Assembly: GCA_000349905.1 (NCBI GenBank)
Contig: KB722741.1
Coordinates: 3,876 to 67,875, forward strand
Length of the DNA stretch: 64,000 nt
Reading direction: 5' to 3'
Source of the DNA: Volvariella volvacea V23
Taxonomy: Eukaryota > Basidiomycota > Agaricomycetes > Agaricales > Pluteaceae
Under the pieces are notes generated by a model. That model made no database searches, was not told the DNA's origin, and was given only the letters and a program-made list of their open reading frames with translations. How positions within the stretch are numbered: position 1 is the stretch's first letter; every line of letters starts with the position of its first letter. Below, piece by piece: positions 36,065 through 48,488 of this stretch. The position numbers were made by a program, and so were the translations under genes.

Positions 36065-39000
36065 TTACTCGAGGAAGATTCCTTGAATGAACGAGGACAC
36101 GTCCTTCAGGTCCAGGACGAGTTCGAGCGTGAACTGTTCTCCAACGAGGGTCCCTTTGACCACCGCATCGAATGAGAAATTTCCAGCAAAGGGAGCCAGG
36201 TCCGTCGTGATCTCGATCCTGGTGATATTGAACGCGCTTGCGAGGCCGGTGAAGAAATCCTCTGCGATATCCAGAATCCCTACTCCCGCATCCTTGGCTG
36301 TCCCCAAAGCGGAATTGGCTACACCCAACGCCCATTCTCCGGTGTGCTTCGTCTCATTTAATACACCCTTCGCCGCCTGGTAAGCAAGCCACTCAGCAGA
36401 GTTGACTAACTCATCCACAGCATCACGGGCTGCCTTCAGCGCTTCCACTGAACCCTCTCTGAAGTCGTCGAGCGCCCTTTGTGCCACCTTGAGCGTTTCC
36501 TGCCCCACAGTGTCGGCAGCTTCTACTACATCCTCAGCAGCCTTTATAGACGCTTCTGTTGCCTTATACACCTCCTCGACCGTTTCCCGGGCGGCGATAA
36601 GGAGGCCATCACCACCTGTTTTCACTGCCTCGAGAGCTTTCTCTGCTGCGGTGACAACACCTTGAGTCGTGACAAAGTCTGTGGCTTGAACAACCCCCTT
36701 GGCTATATCTAAAATTTTGTCAGCAATGTACTTGGCCGCCTCAATTGCGCCCAGCGCGGCATATAGACCAGGTAGAAGGGCCCTTTTCCTGGAGAAAGAT
36801 GAGCATACGCATTCAGAACGCTGCCCATATGAGCACCCACATGAACTGGCTAGGAGGAGCATCGTTGATTTTGTCGATGCTGTGTTGGATGTCGTCAATC
36901 TGGTTCTGAAGACTATCAACCTTCGCCTTGGCAGCATCGATGTCGTGCTCCGCACTGCCAAACTTTCGATGAAGGTCCTTCTTCGCGTCCTCCAGTACCG
37001 CCTCTGCTCTGTCTATTTCAGCATCCCAGTCGCTCCTCGCTTTGATGACGTCAGCATCAGCCTTCGCCATCTTGACTGCTGCATCTGCTTGTACTTCCCT
37101 GAGTTTCCGCTCCGCGTCTGCAGCAGACAGCTGCCAATCGATGCGTGCTTGCTTGACCTTGCCCTCAAGCTCAGCCAGCTCGGTGTTGTAGTCATTTATC
37201 ACTTTCTCCGAGTTTTCTCGCACTTCCTTCTCGTGAGCCTTCCAGCTCGCGTAGGCTTCATCCACCTTCTGCTGTGCGTCAAAGATGGCCTTCTTCATTT
37301 CTGCTTTTGCCCTATCGACCTTTATTTCAGCAGCTTCGATCGATTCCTCGGCTGCCTCTTTAGCCGCTTCCAAGGAGTCATTGACACGTTTGACGACGTA
37401 TTCGATGATGTGTTGCTCCATAACAGCGTGCAAGACGAACTCGAGCTTCGACAAATCGTGGATATCTGCAGCTCCCTTCATTTGAGCGTTGACGGAGAAT
37501 GTAAGCAGTGGCGTTAAATGGAGGGAAAGGTCGAAATAGAATTTGGGGATGGGGAGAATGTCAAGGTTGAGGAGCAACGCAATTTCGCTTCCCAGGATAT
37601 TAATGGCACCGTCAACCAAAACGTGTTGCTTTGATGGTCCTACCGTGAGGTCAAACTTTGCATCCCCGCCTTTGCTGCCGGTGACGGAAAGTGGACCAAC
37701 TTTGAGGTTGTGAATAGAAGCCTTGATAGTGAGTGTGTCTTGCACAATCTGGGCGGATGCCTTGAACTCGGAGTTAAAGACCTTGATGTCGGCTTCGAAA
37801 GAGAATCCAGGCGGGTATAAAATTGTACCNNNNNNNNNNNNNNNNNNNNNNNNNNNNNNNNNNNNNNNNNNNNNNNNNNNNNNNNNNNNNNNNNNNNNNN
37901 NNNNNNNNNNNNNNNNNNNNNNNNNNNNNAATCATAACGCCTGTTGATATATATAGAGAAAGCTTCTCCAACTCGATAAAGTTGGGTAGCATTGGAAGGT
38001 CGAAATTGATGACATCCGATGTGAATTTCACGAGGTCTTGGATGCCCAGGTGCTCGAGTTTGCCGCTGATGAGTTCCTCTAGATAGATTTATTGGTGTTA
38101 GAATATCATAGAGAATACACTGTGACTCACGGGAGGGATCTTCGTTGATCTGGACGGCGACATCTCCTCTAATATCTCCAATTGAAAGGCCACCTGCAAA
38201 CCCAAACGCCGAGGGGATACCCGTTACAGCGAACTGGGGGAGAATAATTCCGATCTCCAGAGCAAGGTTCGGGCCAATAGAGACTCGGGGACTGATATCA
38301 AATGGATTGTTCCAACTGCCAATCATTTGTCCTGATGCGTAGACCTCTTCATTCTGGATAGCTAGTGCAAGTTTGAAATCAAGAGGGTCAGGCGATTTTG
38401 GGACAGGAATCTTGAGGCCAGCATCGATCATCAAACGAAGGGGTTTCGTATTGATTTGTAGCTCGATTGGATCGGTCTGGATGCCAGAACCGAGGTGGAT
38501 AATTCCCGCAGTAGGGAAGTCGATGTCCAAGACGAAGCCAGACGTATCCGACAACGTAACGGATAGAATGAGGCCAGGAGCAGGATGGCGAAGAATTTGA
38601 TTAATTTGTTCGATGGTATCTATTATGGCACATATTTGCAACCCTATTCCCATGTCAGTTCGTCGAGTTTGAGTAACATTTGGCCTAACTCATACCTCTC
38701 TTGATTGGGAATTTCCGTGGATTCATCGTACTCAGTGCTGGTTCGTCCTTTGATGCGACCACAAGTGCCAGATCATCCAAAGCAACGTCTCCAAGGAATG
38801 TCCCGTTCAATTCAGAGAATAAATTGCCCAGCCTCGTCGACTTGCCAAGCCCTTCGAATTCTCCGTACACTGTCCATTGCAGCTTTTGGTCTTGTGGTTC
38901 CTTGTAGACATGAACCGTGCCTCGGATCTTTGGGAAACCTTCAGCGGCAGTCAATTCCACTACGACATCGAGCTCGACACTCGAAGATTTCGAAGCTCCG

Positions 39001-42000
39001 TATTTGACGAAGGATGCGTTGATTGCGACATCGACAAGTTTGACGCCAAACTCGGGGATGTCGATATTCTCGAGTTCTCCCTTAAGAACTATGCCGTTTG
39101 AACCAAAGTGAAGAGCCGCATTGGCAGCAACGTAGTCGCCGTACTTGATATTACTGACCATGACTGATAGGCCGTCGGTACTGGATAGGGTTATGGATGC
39201 TGCTCCGATAGAAAACTCCTCATTTGTAGGCAAGACAACTTCTTCACCGCCTGAGAACTTGGCGTACAAGTCCAGGATACCATCATAGGTAAAGTTTTCA
39301 ATATCCGCCGACACGGTGAAGGCACCTCCGACGGAGTATGTACCGATCAGTGTAGCAACGGTGGGTTGGGCGTCAAGGACAGCACTGATTGCTAGGTCGA
39401 GAGTCTTCAATGGAGATGAAATAATGAAAGACGAAGAGAAGGTTACGGTTTCCAGCTGATTTTGGATTAAAATAGGATACGTGAGGCTAATATCATAGGT
39501 CTAATGGACAACTCACATTAAATCCAAGACCGAGGGCGTTCTTCCAAATATCACCCTTGAGCAATGCGTTGATCTCTGCAGTTCCACCGAATTCGCTAAT
39601 TTCGAAATCGAATTCCAATGGTGTTGTTGATGCTGGGATGTCTAACCACAGCTCGCCAAGCAGCGAGAACCCATATGAAGTAGTTGATTTTCCACTTGAA
39701 CCAAGAACTGCTGTAGAAACACCAAAAACACGGACGCCAATGTGGCTGAGTGTAATTCCATCGCATAATCGAATGGCTTGATAGGTATCGTTCGTGGTAT
39801 CCTTAACATAGATGAGTCCCTGAAGGACGAAACTGGCAAGAGAAGGAAGAGAAGACCAGCTCTGGTTGAGACCGAGCGATGCAGTAACGTGGAATGTTAA
39901 TGAGTTGGGTGGAATTTGAAGGACTTGACTAAGGATTTGATTCATCGACCCAAACTGTTCGTCAACAACTAATTCTGCTGAGACGGACCAGCCAATCGGC
40001 TTCATGGATACACTTGATACAGAATTATCAGAGACGGGCGGGATGGTGTTGAAACAAGTCACTTACAACCCATAGTTCTGGTACGTGAAATTCACCTTCG
40101 ATAGATGAGCTTTCTCCAATGGTGTCCCCACGACCCAAGGAAGGAACGTAAGGATGGCTATATTATCAATTTCGGCTTGCTGGCAAATTGGGAGCTCGGC
40201 CCCAATCTCGATGTCTGCCGGAGGAGGTCCATGCCAACTCTTGAACGTCGCTTTCAACCCACTTATTCCAAAAAGGTCGATTTCGCCGCTGATCGCAAAC
40301 CCACCCAAGGGAGGGTCATCTGCAGGCGATCGCCGTGGCCTTGTTGGCGTATCCGAAAATACAGGGTTCCGGACCACAGTATCTGCGATGCGAAGAATTG
40401 GGGATTCATTGAGTGCAGCGAGCCATGCCTCTAGGTTCAAGGAATTCTTCATGTAATCTGGGAGTAATTCTGAAAGAGATGGAAGAGACGGGAGAGATGG
40501 GAGAGCGACAAGTGGGGTAGGAACATTGATAGTTGGGTTGATTGGGTCAGGGAGTATGTCAGCAACAATTGACCTTGGAGCACGGGAGGGGCCCGACCCA
40601 TCAGAATCCGTATCGGCCTTTCGCTTCTGTGCTCTAAGGTAACCATACTTCTTCTCAAAGTAGGTCTTCCAAGCTCGTCGATCCAGTTGACCCTCGATTG
40701 ATAGGGGAGTGTAACAATTGAATGTGTGGAATTGAGTCGAGAACGGATAATTGATTGGCGTCTATACACTATCAGTTATTCCAATTAGCTTTCTCGCAGA
40801 ATAGTACTAACCGCTAGCTTATTGTGAGTCGCTGTGAAGCCTCCCCAGTACTTCAACTCCGGGGACAACCACGAGTACGAATGACCTGAGTCGGAAACCC
40901 AGGCTGGGATCGTCAATTTTTCCAGGCCTTTGGCACCAAGTACGCTATAGTCGCCCTTGTTGACGATCTTGGTGTTGAGCTTGCCCTTGCCTGTGTCTTC
41001 GAATATGGAAGCAATACTTGCGACAATGGTATCAATCGAACTTTCTGCTCTATTTTACGTTCAATATCGTTGCGACACGTATTCAAGTGGGGCCTTCTTA
41101 CCGTGTCATATTTCCGTTGGCTTCATACGTGCCAAAAATCTATGGAATAAAGACATAAGGAGAAGAAGAAGAAAGAAACTGATGGCACTCACCAAGTTCG
41201 CTTCAGATTGCCAACTAGCACTGGTCATCGGACCAAAACTATATGCGGACCGGTGAAGCCACTTAAAGAAAATGGTTAGATGCGACAAATCAAACATGGC
41301 AAAGGGGATTTTCACCTCTGCTGCTGTCCCTTCAGCCGTATCTCCTGGCCAGAATTTCTTTCCCCACTAAGATGCAACAAATAAGCCCACCATAAAACAC
41401 CAGGAAAAAGTTCAAAACTCACTACGTTCGCAGACTGACCCATGATCGCGGATGCATCGACACGGTCCTCTTTCGGACGTGCACCCGTAAGGGCCGTCAC
41501 CGTCTGCTCATGGAACTTGCCTTTATATTTTCCGCTATCTACCATCGCTTTGTGAAACTCTTCAGCTTGGGCAGTAGTAGGGAACGCTCGCATCCCATCC
41601 TTCTGGACCTGCCTGCCAGTAGTTTGCGCGGTAATGAGTCGTTTAAGGTCGTTTTCCGTCATATAGGAAGCATAGATGCCAAGTAAATGCTGCGAGATGC
41701 AACGGAGGTCCGTCCTGGCACTCAACTCCTTCTTCGTGAGGAATGTGATCTTTAACCAAGTATTAAATTCCGTCGCGCTGACGTCCTTGATGCTCGCCTT
41801 GAGCTCGTCCCTGGTGAGGAACTGTTCATTAGCAACAACGAAAAGCTCAAGTAGAGGGCTAATTGGGGTGCGCGACTTCCAGAGGCGACCACTTCGCGAG
41901 ACAGAAGACTGGTCGCGAGCGATCGATTGCCAGATTTCAACTTGGATAGCAAGACGTCTGGAGTCTGTGGTGTCGACCCTACTCTTTCGTGCGATGAGGG

Positions 42001-42421
42001 ATGAGGGAACGCCCCTGGTGACGATCCCACCCTGGCCGACAAGCCTGCCGTCGTCGTCCCAAATGTCGCAGCTGAGCTTGCCTTCCAGGTCGATCCTGTC
42101 CCAATCGGCCTTGTAGGTATTCTCGTTGCCGCCAACACGAAGCTTGTAATCGTCAAGCTTCATGAAGAATCCATAGGTCTATTGTAGGGGATGTTAGTGA
42201 AGATGAAACGCGAGTCTATTCGTAAGAGGTAATTGTGGACGTACGCTTCCGGCAGGATAGAACTTGATGAATGTCCCAGAAACGGAGGTGGCGCCTCGCT
42301 TTGCCGTGTAAGTCTGCGCTTCGTACTCTTTGATCGAAGAGCTGGGTGCGGCAGTAACCTTGGCACGACCCGTGGAGGAGTCATTGAAGGTGAACTCGTA
42401 GATGACTGGAGAAGTAGACAT
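36065..42421 (-). CDS. giant beta-rich/coiled-coil protein, family not recognised
   Basis: Eleven exons join in phase: 42421-42245, 42178-41423, 41366-41193, 41139-41102, 41049-40812, 40761-40067, 40012-39517, 39455-38696, 38643-38131, 38078-36841 and 36788-36065. Together they give about 1,935 codons; the 100-N gap lies in exon 10. The ATG opens MSTSPVIYEFTFND, with no signal peptide. The first 400 residues look like a compact mixed domain, followed by about 900 residues of alternating hydrophobic strands in repeat-like units (GEIDLFGISGLKATF, ELWLDIPAS, GTYSVGGAFTVSADI, GSGIQTDPIEL). Then come about 150 residues of charged, Ala/Glu/Lys-rich coiled coil, and an Ala-rich amphipathic helical region. 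The end is a short beta unit, ELVLDLKDVSSF. No catalytic motif is visible. A lipid-binding, shell-like or membrane-active role is conceivable but not shown. The stop TAA lies inside a perfect GTAAGT donor. Confidence 0.85.
37830..37929. other. assembly gap (100 N) inside the giant gene
   Basis: Exactly 100 N within exon 10 of the minus-strand giant gene. Sequence on both sides is coding, so an unknown number of codons is missing. Confidence 0.98.
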
Positions 42422-45285
42422 GTCTTGATCTGAAATTCAGAGACAAGGAGATACCCAGCAATGAGGTCGTGATTTATATATGGGATGGAATAATTCATTT
42501 TTTTTCTTTCTTTCCTTTTTGTTTTAGCAGAGAATTAGGCGGAGAGAAGGCGACACCGGTGCAATGTGCCCGTAGTGACTTGTTAACCAAATTCTAGTTT
42601 CAAGTGTAAGATGACGGATAACCAATGAGCACGGCCAAAAAAAAGGAGTCAATAGGAAGTCCTACCTGTCAGTAAATGGCGGAGAATGGTACATTCCTGG
42701 TGTATGTGCTATCGCAAAACAGAATGGAGTCGTAATTGCCAGCATTCTTCGTAAAACACGTGGTGGTTGTTGTCTAATGAAGAGCGTTGGACGTTAGATT
42801 AGATTACGCGGGTGCTCCTGACAGCTGCATTCTGCGATACTTACACGGAGAACCCTAGTAAGTTTTTCCTAGCACAGAAGAAGGTTCATCACGGAGCATT
42901 GAAAGCTCCTTGCTGAGCTAAATGATGCTCCCGGCTGTGCTAAATCCTGACGCAATGATAATGCCAGGTGGTCTAGACATTTGTGAAGGTGATTGATGTC
43001 GTAACTAGTTCATCAAGTGCAAAGCTTCTCCGGGAAATGGCGACCCGAAGAAAAATATGCCCTTATGGGCCTTGAGACATTTGATCAGCGCCGTAGTCCT
43101 GGAACTTGGAGACCTGCTGACTAGCAGGACAATAATGATAAGGTTAACGGCATGAACACACATGCCGAAACCATAATCCCTTGCCCTGCAAGTATAAAGA
43201 GAAAGTAAACATAGCAGTGCATGGCAAAGTATATCGACTAACCTTGTATGCGAACGTTTAAACGCCCTTCTATTCCGATTCAGGAGGAAAACGCGTCAAC
43301 ACTGCAGCTCGGTGCAACGCTGGAACTCGAACTTGATCCTCGCAATCCTCTAGTGGAATAAGTGGACTTAGTGACAAGATAAACCGTATCTTCTTTGCGG
43401 CATTTGCCATTCACCGCTCGGGGCCCGCAATCTAGGCCACGGCTGGTGGGAGAATTAGAGCATAGCAATGCCTCCGCAAGTCACATGGGTACCCAGAACA
43501 TCTTCTTCCGTTTGTTATTTGACCCACACCATCCGAAATGCATTTCGTTTCGTTAACTCAACCTCTACCATTGACACCTTTTGGAACCCATCATGCCCTT
43601 TGAACCGCACGTAGTCTACCACCGACGTTCTCAATTTCTTGTGAAACCCCGAGACTTCCCCAGCCACTCCAATGAGGTAAACGGTACATTCGATTCTTGA
43701 TCGGTGATTTAATGAAATACTACCGACGGCACAGAAACAAACATCCCAAATATTGAATTTGAGTGCTCCAAGAGAATCAATGGTGCAGATCAGAATACAG
43801 GGAGCCGAGATCATCGAGGTAGATTGATAAAAACCCTATACTCAACGAAGTGGTTTCATTGGATTAATGCCAAAGGTTCTGATTGGTTGATACGCGGGGT
43901 ATTCCAGAGTGAACACGAATCCGCATAATGCCCAGGCCAAAGGTATATGTCTGGTATATGGAAATGGTATGGTAGTAAGCATGTTGGGCGGACGTAGTTG
44001 AGATAAACCGATGGAAACGGGTAGAAGGATCGCAATTTTAGACAACCGGTCATACCTCGCAACTGAGACTAATGATAGAAAAAATTGGTTGGTGTAAAGC
44101 GAACCAATAATGTAACGCACATGAGTCGCTCACAGGCATAGGCGCTCGGGACAATGATTTGCAAACACGTCGTTTTCAGTTCCACATGAGCCGCATAAAG
44201 AATGCAGGCTCCGTGGTGGGATAAGGCATCATCGGAAGTAAAGAGCTACCGGTTGATTGCTGGAATAGGTGTGAATTCAGCACCTTTAGAATGAAAACTA
44301 ATCGTCAGGGTAATGACACACACCAAATTGCCTGCAGGACCGGTGTTCAATTTATTATCCCTTTGATATGACGTCTAAATTTTAAAGCTACCAATATGTG
44401 CGCTTCAGATTGCAAGCTTAAGGCTGGGGAGTCCAAAGGGACGGGTCACGTTACGATGAGGGGTGTCCTGAAGACTGGAACTAACCTCCGCACTCTACGC
44501 AATTCATCTTCATCAACTCCCTAGTTCCGCCATATTATCCCCATACTGGCACTGCTCCTAACAATATAAATCACATGTACGGACATATACGCGCTCGGAT
44601 TGGATCCTCATAAGTCGCCTAGAGATCTTGTTGGACGAGGGAAGATGGCCATAAGAGAAGCCGATACGCCTGATCTCGCTATCTAAGCAACAAGTGGCGT
44701 AACCAAGGACTCTAATATCGAGCTAATCAGACATACGTACCTGGCAGCCGCTCCATCCTAGGCCTATTGACTTCTTCCCCCGATGCTGATTCCATATCAC
44801 GCACTTCAATTCCAGTAGCATGCGACTTGGTGAGAGAACTGAATACGGCCAGTTCGGGATGGTCAGTCGAGGGAGACGACCCACCCTAGGGAGCTAATGG
44901 CATGACAATGCCCAAGTCGAGACGTGTGCGGAGCGCAGTGGGCGAGTTGAAGGCAAAGCGCTCTGATTCCAACACGGGCAAACAACGAGCGGCTAATTCC
45001 GAATGGCACACCGTGTAATTGATCATTGAGTGAAAAAGTGCCCAATAGATGTTGTTTAGGTTTAAAGCTGTTCTTGGGCTTAAGCCTTAGCCTGGAGATC
45101 TTGCATTTCTTGGCACTCACTCGCCATAGGCAGATCAATCAACGACATGGGGTACGACTTAGGCATTTGTGAGTCAGGATTGACAAGAAGGACGATAAGG
45201 CAAGTGAACACATGACACGGAGAGAAGAAGCATCGAAGCTACATGGCTTAAGCAAATAACGATAAGATTTAATAATATACAGTCG
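42422..45285. other. intergenic, no gene seen
   Basis: It starts with the promoter side of the giant gene and ends at family fragment F. The open frames are short and show no domain. Confidence 0.5.
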
Positions 45286-45850
45286 CTATGCGAGGAAGCC
45301 AAGTAATAAGGGGAAATGATGTATGGGGATAAACTCCGTCCATTTGACGTTTTGATACGCCGATTCTGACGTCAAGTCGTGAAGCTCAATGAAAGCAAGA
45401 AAGAGGATTAAGATACGACCAGCAAAGTAGAAAGGTGTACCAACGAATAAGGTTGGGTAGAGTATTATTGTGGACATGCTGTGGCAGACTCATTGGAGAG
45501 CTGAGTTGCCTGTTTTTTGTGCTCGTTTATGAGGCATTGGTGACTCGGGCTTATCTGATGGCAATCGAAGGATGAGAGAGGTCGTCATAGAGAGAGGGAC
45601 AAAAGTGATGAGGCTCTCCAGAGGAACACTCGGATGTCGCTAGGTAATTGGAAGTTCCATCCAAGAAGGTGAATTCCACAGAATATAACGCCTATCGCTG
45701 GCGCATAGATTTGCAACAGGTCGCGCTGATATTCATCAAGCTTGGACGCATAGAACGGGTGAACATTTGTCCTTCTATTTCCATCTCCGTCTTTGGTCAT
45801 CATTTCAGCAAGATGACCAAACAGCCTCCCCATAACCAACGCTGAATTGT
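45286..45850 (-). pseudogene. family copy F: 3'-end fragment
   Basis: Only the last third of a family gene remains. LFGHLAEMMTKDGD is followed by NVHPFYASKLDEYQ, IYAPAIGVIFCGIHLLGWNF and FLWRASSL. After a decayed stretch come FYFAGRILILFLAF and SAYQNVKWTEFIP. A 1-nt loss at the end replaces the final HI-stop, so the frame runs on for about ten codons. It lies head-to-tail behind copy G but resembles copy D more (VHPFYA loop), so it is not a simple tandem duplicate of its neighbour. The 5' limit is approximate. Confidence 0.75.
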
Positions 45851-45936
45851 CAGGAGGGGAAACCCGGCATATGTATATCGTATCAGCGACCGACGTTGAC
45901 GAGAAACAGAGTGAAGGATGCACAAATTTGGTACGA

Positions 45937-47395
45937 CTAAATATGAGGAATAAACTCAGTCCACCTAACGTTCTGGTATGCAGAGTCGGGAAGAGCACGG
46001 AGGGTATAGAATGCGAGGAAGAAGTTGATGATGCGAGCGGTGAGATAGAGCGGGGGGCAAACATAGATAGTGAGCAAGTAGATTAACTGTCCCAGGAATC
46101 CTGCGAGATCCGAGTCATATTTTTCGTTTATGAAAAGGAGAGCGGTTGTGATTGAGAGAAGTAAAGGAACAGCGGTGATGACGAGAGAAGAGGCCCTCCA
46201 AAGCCAGAGTTCGGTGGCCGTCGGGAATTGGAAACTCCATCCAATAAGGTGAATTCCGCCAAAAACGACACCAATCGCAGATCCATAAACTGTGGCATAT
46301 GACATTTCTTGACCACCACGGAAGGGATTTATTCCAAACCAAAAATCTGCTTCTCTATGGGCAGTAATCCGCTCGACCATTGTGTCCACCAGAGGGGCTA
46401 ACATAGCCGAAAATGGCTCTATGATCCATTTCTTCCAGACTGTCACAACCACTCCCCGATCTTGAATTGATCTTCTAAATCTCGAAAAAGACTCCTTCAC
46501 CTCCTTCCAGGTTCCCGAATGTCGCACCTCCTCGCACTTCTCCTCTGGCCCATCCACCCTCTTTCCCTCTTCGTCAAAGTAGATCGGGTATTCGACGTTC
46601 AATGGTTTGTCCCACCACAACCCATACGTTATCACGTTCAACGTTGCGAAAGCGAGCGTCACTAGCTCGATTTCAGTTAGGACAAGGCCTTGGGTGTGTC
46701 GTGCGATACATTGTGCAACGAACCACGTGGTCTGGATGACGACAATGGCCTTTGCAAGCAAGTCACCTTTTCCATGATCCTTGATCTCTTTCTCGGATAT
46801 GCGTGGTATGTTAATACCGCGTACACTCTCATATCGCCGGTACGAGGGAGATACCCCAGTATGCACATGTCCGCCAACCACCTCATAGCGCGAGTGGCTA
46901 ACTTGCAGTAGCCCTCCCATTTGGAGAAAGAACCCGTGTGTCCTCGTCCAGCCATGATCTTCGTCATCAGCCAGATTAGCATCAACACATCCACCGCTGT
47001 CTATTGCCCTCACCTTTCATTTCATCTGCTATTCTCCCCGCTTTTGTCCTCTCTCTGATCGCCCATATGATAATGAGCTCTGGTGCTAATAGCGCAAGCA
47101 GGGTAGTTCGAACCCTCATCCACTTCACCTGCATCCACGTGGCATAGTGACTTGGGACGTTATGGTGAACGGAGATATAGGTGCACAGCAAAATGACCCC
47201 GATGCAGCTGTACAAGATGTCGAAGAGCGTGCGAATGCGGGTGGGATCACATTGCGACTGTGGGACGATAGATGTGGCAGCGACGACAGCGTATACGGGA
47301 CTTGGCCTCGAGTCAGGGTTTCCAGAAACCGAGACGGGTGCGGGAGAAGCGAGGGCTCGTGCGACGGCAGCAATGAAGAGACCAGCAAGGAACAT
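45937..47395 (-). CDS. family copy G: intact multi-pass membrane protein, unknown function
   Basis: Exons 47395-47014 and 46958-45937 with the family phase-1 intron give 467 aa without lesion. The start is MFLAGLFIAAVARALASP, a likely signal peptide, then QCDPTRIRTLFDILYSC. The second exon carries HGFFLQMGGLLQV, a copy-specific insert containing VHTGVSPSYRRY, then IPRISEKEI, TTWFVAQCIARHTQGLVL, ITYGLWWDKPLN and YFDEEGKRVDGPEE. The three C-terminal hydrophobic stretches end FIPHI. About seven membrane segments are expected, with a large polar loop of about 100 residues between segments four and five. It is divergent from copy H, with 1.1 kb between their start codons, and followed by fragment F. 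Confidence 0.88.
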
Positions 47396-47433
47396 GGGTG
47401 TGTTGGTTCTTTACCTCCCTCAAGTCGTGCTCT

Positions 47434-47440
47434 CTTATAT
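47434..47440 (-). promoter_or_regulatory. TATA-like box of family copy G
   Basis: ATATAAG on the minus strand, 39-45 nt before the ATG at 47395. Confidence 0.5.
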
Positions 47441-48444
47441 CTCATGGTTGTCGGTCTAATAACACCGCAATATCGTCAATTTTTCCTGTCATAAATCGAG
47501 GGTACCATACCGCCTTTTAACCTTGCTTCACATCAGCAAGCGCCCTTTACCGACTTCTGGGGAGCATTTGTCCCAACTTGGCACAGGTGCCTATCCGACT
47601 GTCACAGGAGCAGCCATAAAGGGAATTGTGCCTTTGGCTGGGCGTAAATGCTGCTGAGCAGGCTGTGCTGTCCAGCTTTCTACGAGTCTTGGAGTCAACA
47701 CTTGGCCATTTCTGTGCTGCGACTTCTCGGGGAGGCAATCTTACAAGTTCAGCATAGGAGTGCTATATCTTTTTTTGTGCTGAAACTTACATACCGAAGC
47801 ATTTGACTTCAAGAGCCACAATATCCCTTCTCCCTCTTGTGATCCCCAGCCAGTAGTGGCCGTATGTCACAACCCTGGAGCACCCTCAGCAATTCTATTC
47901 TGACGCATGTTTTGTCGTAGGTTAATCCTCATAACTCTTGATCATGTGTACTTGGATTGGACTTGGCAAAAAGGACCCCCTCCGCTGTCCTTAATGTCGA
48001 CGAATCAGTGAAATTTAAGTTCCTACTCCCTCAGCTCACCCAATATATGCGCCTCAGATATCCGTTGGGACAGTCTCATGATAAATTTGACCATGCCTGG
48101 TAGCAAGGGTAGCAACTGCCATCTACGAAGAAGCCATACCAGGGCAGGTACCATAGTTGTTAGCATGGGCAGAGTCGATCCTTATGTGCTGAGGATAGCT
48201 CAGTTTGATTTTATCCATTCAATCTTCTTAGTTGTCGCCGGAGGTTGCTTCCTGCGTTGAGAGTATTCCCCCTAAACGAATTGTATGTGCTTTCAGCATA
48301 AGTCGTGAATTATTGCGTGTCTGTTCATACGAGCGGACAGCTGATGCTCCTATCAGATAAAAATAGACACCACGGTAAGGGTCGTGCTACGATCGAGGGA
48401 TGATACAAGAAGGGTGCTGTGCGGTTCGAGTGGCGAATAGAAGG

Positions 48445-48452
48445 TATAAATA
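48445..48452 (+). promoter_or_regulatory. TATA box of family copy H
   Basis: TATAAATA, 44 nt before the ATG at 48489. It is still perfect although the gene is disabled. Confidence 0.6.
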
Positions 48453-48488
48453 GATTTGAAAGGAGATGAAGACAACCTAACCATACCT

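Larger units (their letters stand above)
47396..48488. other. divergent intergenic region of copies G and H
   Basis: It holds the two outward promoters of the family copies. No gene is seen between them. Confidence 0.55.

Noticed and set aside
36699..37517. 272-codon plus-strand open frame
   Set aside because: Antisense to the coiled-coil exon of the giant gene, and it crosses an intron of that gene.
43300..43370. tRNA-like GGAACTCGAAC patch
   Set aside because: The arms of a T stem and acceptor stem do not pair; no cloverleaf can be drawn.
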